A stretch of 9,082 nucleotides of DNA, taken from assembly GCA_964635295.1 (NCBI GenBank), contig CAZWOB010000078.1:1-9082 (forward strand). Direction: 5' to 3'. How positions within the stretch are numbered: the stretch's first letter is position 1; each line of letters opens with the position of its first letter. Below are positions 6,569-9,082 of this stretch, in pieces. The notes under the pieces are model-generated. The model was given only the letters and a program-made list of their open reading frames with translations, was not told the DNA's origin and did no database searches. The DNA comes from Waddlia sp964635295 (lineage in GTDB: Bacteria > Chlamydiota > Chlamydiia > Chlamydiales > Waddliaceae). The translations under genes and the position numbers were made by a program.

Positions 6569-7621
6569 ATGACTGAAAAGAAACGGATATTGACAGGAGA
6601 CAGGCCGACAGGCAGGCTCCACTTGGGACATTACGTCGGATCGCTCAAAAACCGCGTTGCCTTGCAGGAGAAATATGACTGCTATTTTATCATCGCCGAC
6701 CTGCACACGCTGACGACAAAGCCGCAAAAAGAGCATATCATGGAGATGCGCGGCAACATCAGGGAAATGGTGCTTGATTATCTTGCGTGCGGGGTCGACC
6801 CCGCAAAATCGACGATCTACCTGCAATCAGCGACCTCTGCTGTTTATCAGATGAACCTCTATTTTGAAATGATGATCTCGCTGAACCGGTTGACAGGGCT
6901 ACCCAGTCTTAAAGAGATGGCCCGCAATGCCCATATCGACGCTGAGAGCATCCCGTTTGGCCTGATCGGCTATCCCGTCCTGCAAACCGCGGACATCCTC
7001 ATGCCGCGTGCGCATCTGGTCCCCGTGGGCAAAGACAATGAAGCGCATATCGAGCTGTCCCGCGACATCGCCCGTAAGTTCAACCAGTATTACGGTGAGG
7101 TTTTCCCTCTTCCTGAAGTCCTGCTCAGCGACGTTCCGACACTTGTCGGCATAGACGGGAAAGGGAAGATGAGCAAGTCTGCGGGCAACGCGATCTACCT
7201 CTCTGATGACGTCAAGACGGTGGAGAAAAAGGTCAAGGGGATGTTCACTGATCCCAACCGCGTCAGCGCCGATGTTCCAGGGACTGTGGAAGGGAACCCC
7301 GTCTTCATCTACCATGATATTTTCAACCCGAACAAAGAGGAAGTGGAAGAGCTTAAAACCCGTTATCGCACGGGGACGGTCGGGGATGTAGAGGTGAAGC
7401 AGAAACTTGCCGCAGCGCTTAACGCCTTTCTCGATCCCATCAGGGAAAAACGGGAGCACTTTGCTCAGGACAAAGGGTTTGTCGAGCAGGTGATCTATGA
7501 GGGGACGCAGAAGATGATCGAGGTCTCCAACCAGACCGTCAAAGAGATGACCAGCGCCATGGGAATCGGCGGCGCCTGGAAGAAAATTTCTAAAATGGCC
7601 CGGGAGCGCAGTGGAGTTTAA
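6569..7621 (+). CDS. trpS: Tryptophanyl-tRNA synthetase
   Basis: A 350-residue class I aminoacyl-tRNA synthetase that charges tRNA-Trp in the cytosol. The N-terminus has TGDRPTGRLHLGHYVGS with the HIGH-type motif HLGH (18-21); KMSKS is at 200-204 within GKGKMSKSAGN. The segment YPVLQTADILMPRAHLVPVG (135-154) followed by KDNEAHIELSRD is typical of bacterial TrpRS. The length is normal for the bacterial form and no key motif is damaged. AAGGA lies just upstream of the ATG, only 5 bases after the tyrP2 stop, and the 3' end overlaps uvrB by 11 bases. Its position behind two aromatic permeases and a Trp-codon leader suggests that supply and use of Trp are controlled together. Confidence 0.97.
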   Translation: MTEKKRILTGDRPTGRLHLGHYVGSLKNRVALQEKYDCYFIIADLHTLTTKPQKEHIMEMRGNIREMVLDYLACGVDPAKSTIYLQSATSAVYQMNLYFEMMISLNRLTGLPSLKEMARNAHIDAESIPFGLIGYPVLQTADILMPRAHLVPVGKDNEAHIELSRDIARKFNQYYGEVFPLPEVLLSDVPTLVGIDGKGKMSKSAGNAIYLSDDVKTVEKKVKGMFTDPNRVSADVPGTVEGNPVFIYHDIFNPNKEEVEELKTRYRTGTVGDVEVKQKLAAALNAFLDPIREKREHFAQDKGFVEQVIYEGTQKMIEVSNQTVKEMTSAMGIGGAWKKISKMARERSGV

Positions 7622-9082
7622 GCTACATACCGATTATCAGCCCCGGGGAGACCAGCCGAAGGCGATCAAAAAAATTGCCGACGAGATCAACGCAGGTACA
7701 AAATCCCAGGTCTTGCTCGGGATTACGGGTTCGGGTAAAACATTTACCATGGCCAATGTGATCGAAAAAGTGCAGAGGCCGACATTGGTGATGGCGCACA
7801 ACAAAACCCTTGCCGCCCAGCTCTATCAAGAGTTCAAATCATTCTTTCCGGAAAATGCCGTCGAGTATTTCGTTTCCTATTATGACTACTATCAGCCCGA
7901 AGCGTATATTGCCCGTACAGATACGTTTATCGAAAAGGATATGTCGATCAACGACAGGATCGATAAGATGCGGCTCAGCGCGACACGCTCGCTTCTCGAA
8001 CGGGAAGATGTTCTGATCGTCGCTTCAGTCTCCTGTATTTATGGACTGGGCTCTCCAGAGTACTACCGGGGGATGAACCTGCATTTAAAAACGGGCGTTG
8101 AGTACCGCCGGGACGATCTTTTACTGCATCTGGTGGAGATGCAGTATAAGCGCAATGATTATGATTTTGCCCGAGCGACCTTTCGCGTTCGCGGTGATGT
8201 GATCGATATTTTTCCCGCTTATGAAGAAGATGTCGCCATTCGACTGGAATTTTTCGGCGACGAACTGGAGCGTTTGACAGAGATCGATCCGTTGACAGGC
8301 AAAATGACCAGGCTGATCGAGCAAGTCACCATCTATCCAAGTTCCCACCACGTTACTCCCGAGGAGATCCGTTTGCAGGCGATCGAGACGATCAAAGCGG
8401 AGCTCGAAGAGCGGATGGCCTATTACGACAAAGAAAAGAAGCTGATCGAACTGCAGCGCATTCAGGAGCGCACCCGTCACGACCTGGAGATGATCAAGGA
8501 AGTGGGCTTTTGCAAGGGGATCGAAAATTACTCGCGCCATTTCGGCAGGAGAACAGAGGGGCAGCCCCCGTCATGTTTGCTCGATTACTTCCCCAACGAT
8601 TATTTGTTGATCATTGACGAGTCGCATCAGACGGTTCCTCAATTGCACGCCATGTACAATGGCGACCGGGCGCGCAAGCAGTCCTTGGTAGACTTTGGAT
8701 TCAGACTGCCTTCAGCTTTCGACAACCGCCCGTTGAAATTTGAGGAGACCTACGAACGGATCAATCAGGTGGTCTATGTGTCGGCGACGCCCGGCGGATG
8801 GGAATTTGAGGAAGCGGGAGGGGTTGTTGTTGAACAAGTGATCCGTCCGACCGGATTGCTTGATCCGATTATCGAGACCCGGCCAGCCACAGGGCAGGTG
8901 GACGACGCTTTGGACGAGATCCGTCAGGAGACCCTCAAGGGGAACAGGGTCCTTGTCACCACGTTGACAAAACGGCTGGCAGAGGAGTTGACCAACTATC
9001 TGGTCGACTTGAACGTGAAGGCAAAGTATCTCCATTCCGACATCGATACCATCGAACGGGTGCAGATTATCCAGGACCTTCG
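7611..9082 (+). CDS. uvrB: UvrABC excinuclease subunit B (3' end outside window)
   Basis: 490 codons are visible; the family is usually about 660-680 residues, so roughly the last quarter, including the C-terminal UvrC-binding segment, is missing. UvrB takes damaged DNA from UvrA, verifies the lesion by its helicase-like ATPase and beta-hairpin, and recruits UvrC for incision. Visible motifs are Walker A GITGSGKT (37-44), the beta-hairpin SYYDYYQPEAYIARTDTFIE (89-108), the DESH box (336-339) and VSATPG (motif III). The start is GTG 7611 with GGGAG 5 nt upstream; it gives MEFKLHTDYQPRGDQPKAI, matching the UvrB N-terminus, and overlaps trpS by 11 bases. The trpS-uvrB order is also seen in Chlamydia trachomatis. 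Confidence 0.97.
   Translation, partial: MEFKLHTDYQPRGDQPKAIKKIADEINAGTKSQVLLGITGSGKTFTMANVIEKVQRPTLVMAHNKTLAAQLYQEFKSFFPENAVEYFVSYYDYYQPEAYIARTDTFIEKDMSINDRIDKMRLSATRSLLEREDVLIVASVSCIYGLGSPEYYRGMNLHLKTGVEYRRDDLLLHLVEMQYKRNDYDFARATFRVRGDVIDIFPAYEEDVAIRLEFFGDELERLTEIDPLTGKMTRLIEQVTIYPSSHHVTPEEIRLQAIETIKAELEERMAYYDKEKKLIELQRIQERTRHDLEMIKEVGFCKGIENYSRHFGRRTEGQPPSCLLDYFPNDYLLIIDESHQTVPQLHAMYNGDRARKQSLVDFGFRLPSAFDNRPLKFEETYERINQVVYVSATPGGWEFEEAGGVVVEQVIRPTGLLDPIIETRPATGQVDDALDEIRQETLKGNRVLVTTLTKRLAEELTNYLVDLNVKAKYLHSDIDTIERVQIIQDL

Overview
The window looks like a chromosomal piece of a chlamydia-related bacterium, probably a non-Chlamydiaceae ('environmental') member of the Chlamydiae. The evidence is an unusual double-domain ThyX of about 546 residues, a tandem pair of TyrP-type aromatic amino acid permeases, and trpS directly followed by uvrB, an order also found in Chlamydia trachomatis. 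A bacterial protein kinase-like gene paired with a membrane HExxH protein fits a host-associated lifestyle. No species can be named from the sequence alone. There is no RNA gene, IS element or CRISPR array, and no gene-free stretch longer than 300 bases.

Layout. Positions 1-1872 (minus strand) hold a two-gene unit: a membrane-anchored HExxH putative metalloprotease (1872-946), overlapped by 53 bases by a kinase-like gene (998-1, cut by the window edge). Positions 1873-2056 are a short AT-rich divergent promoter region. Positions 2057-3852 (plus strand) hold thyX. Positions 3853-4000 look like an ordinary spacer but contain a 19-codon leader ORF, MKKQTHFHFFFRFWWPTGH, with a ribosome binding site and a hairpin over its two Trp codons. 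After it come tyrP1 (4001-5206), tyrP2 (5203-6563), trpS (6569-7621) and uvrB (7611 to the window end). These four are packed with 4-base and 11-base overlaps or a 5-base gap, so they probably form one operon.

How it works together. The permeases bring in aromatic amino acids, TrpRS charges tRNA-Trp, and the Phe/Trp-rich leader peptide is well placed to sense charged tRNA supply and set operon expression. This leader system is the most interesting item in the window. ThyX makes dTMP and UvrB repairs DNA.

Assembly warning. Two runs of exactly 100 N (2987-3086 and 5399-5498) are each flanked by the same 55 bases on both sides. Removing the Ns and one copy (155 bases) restores perfect open frames for thyX (546 aa) and tyrP2 (401 aa). 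The gaps are therefore almost certainly unmerged contig overlaps, not missing sequence and not broken genes.
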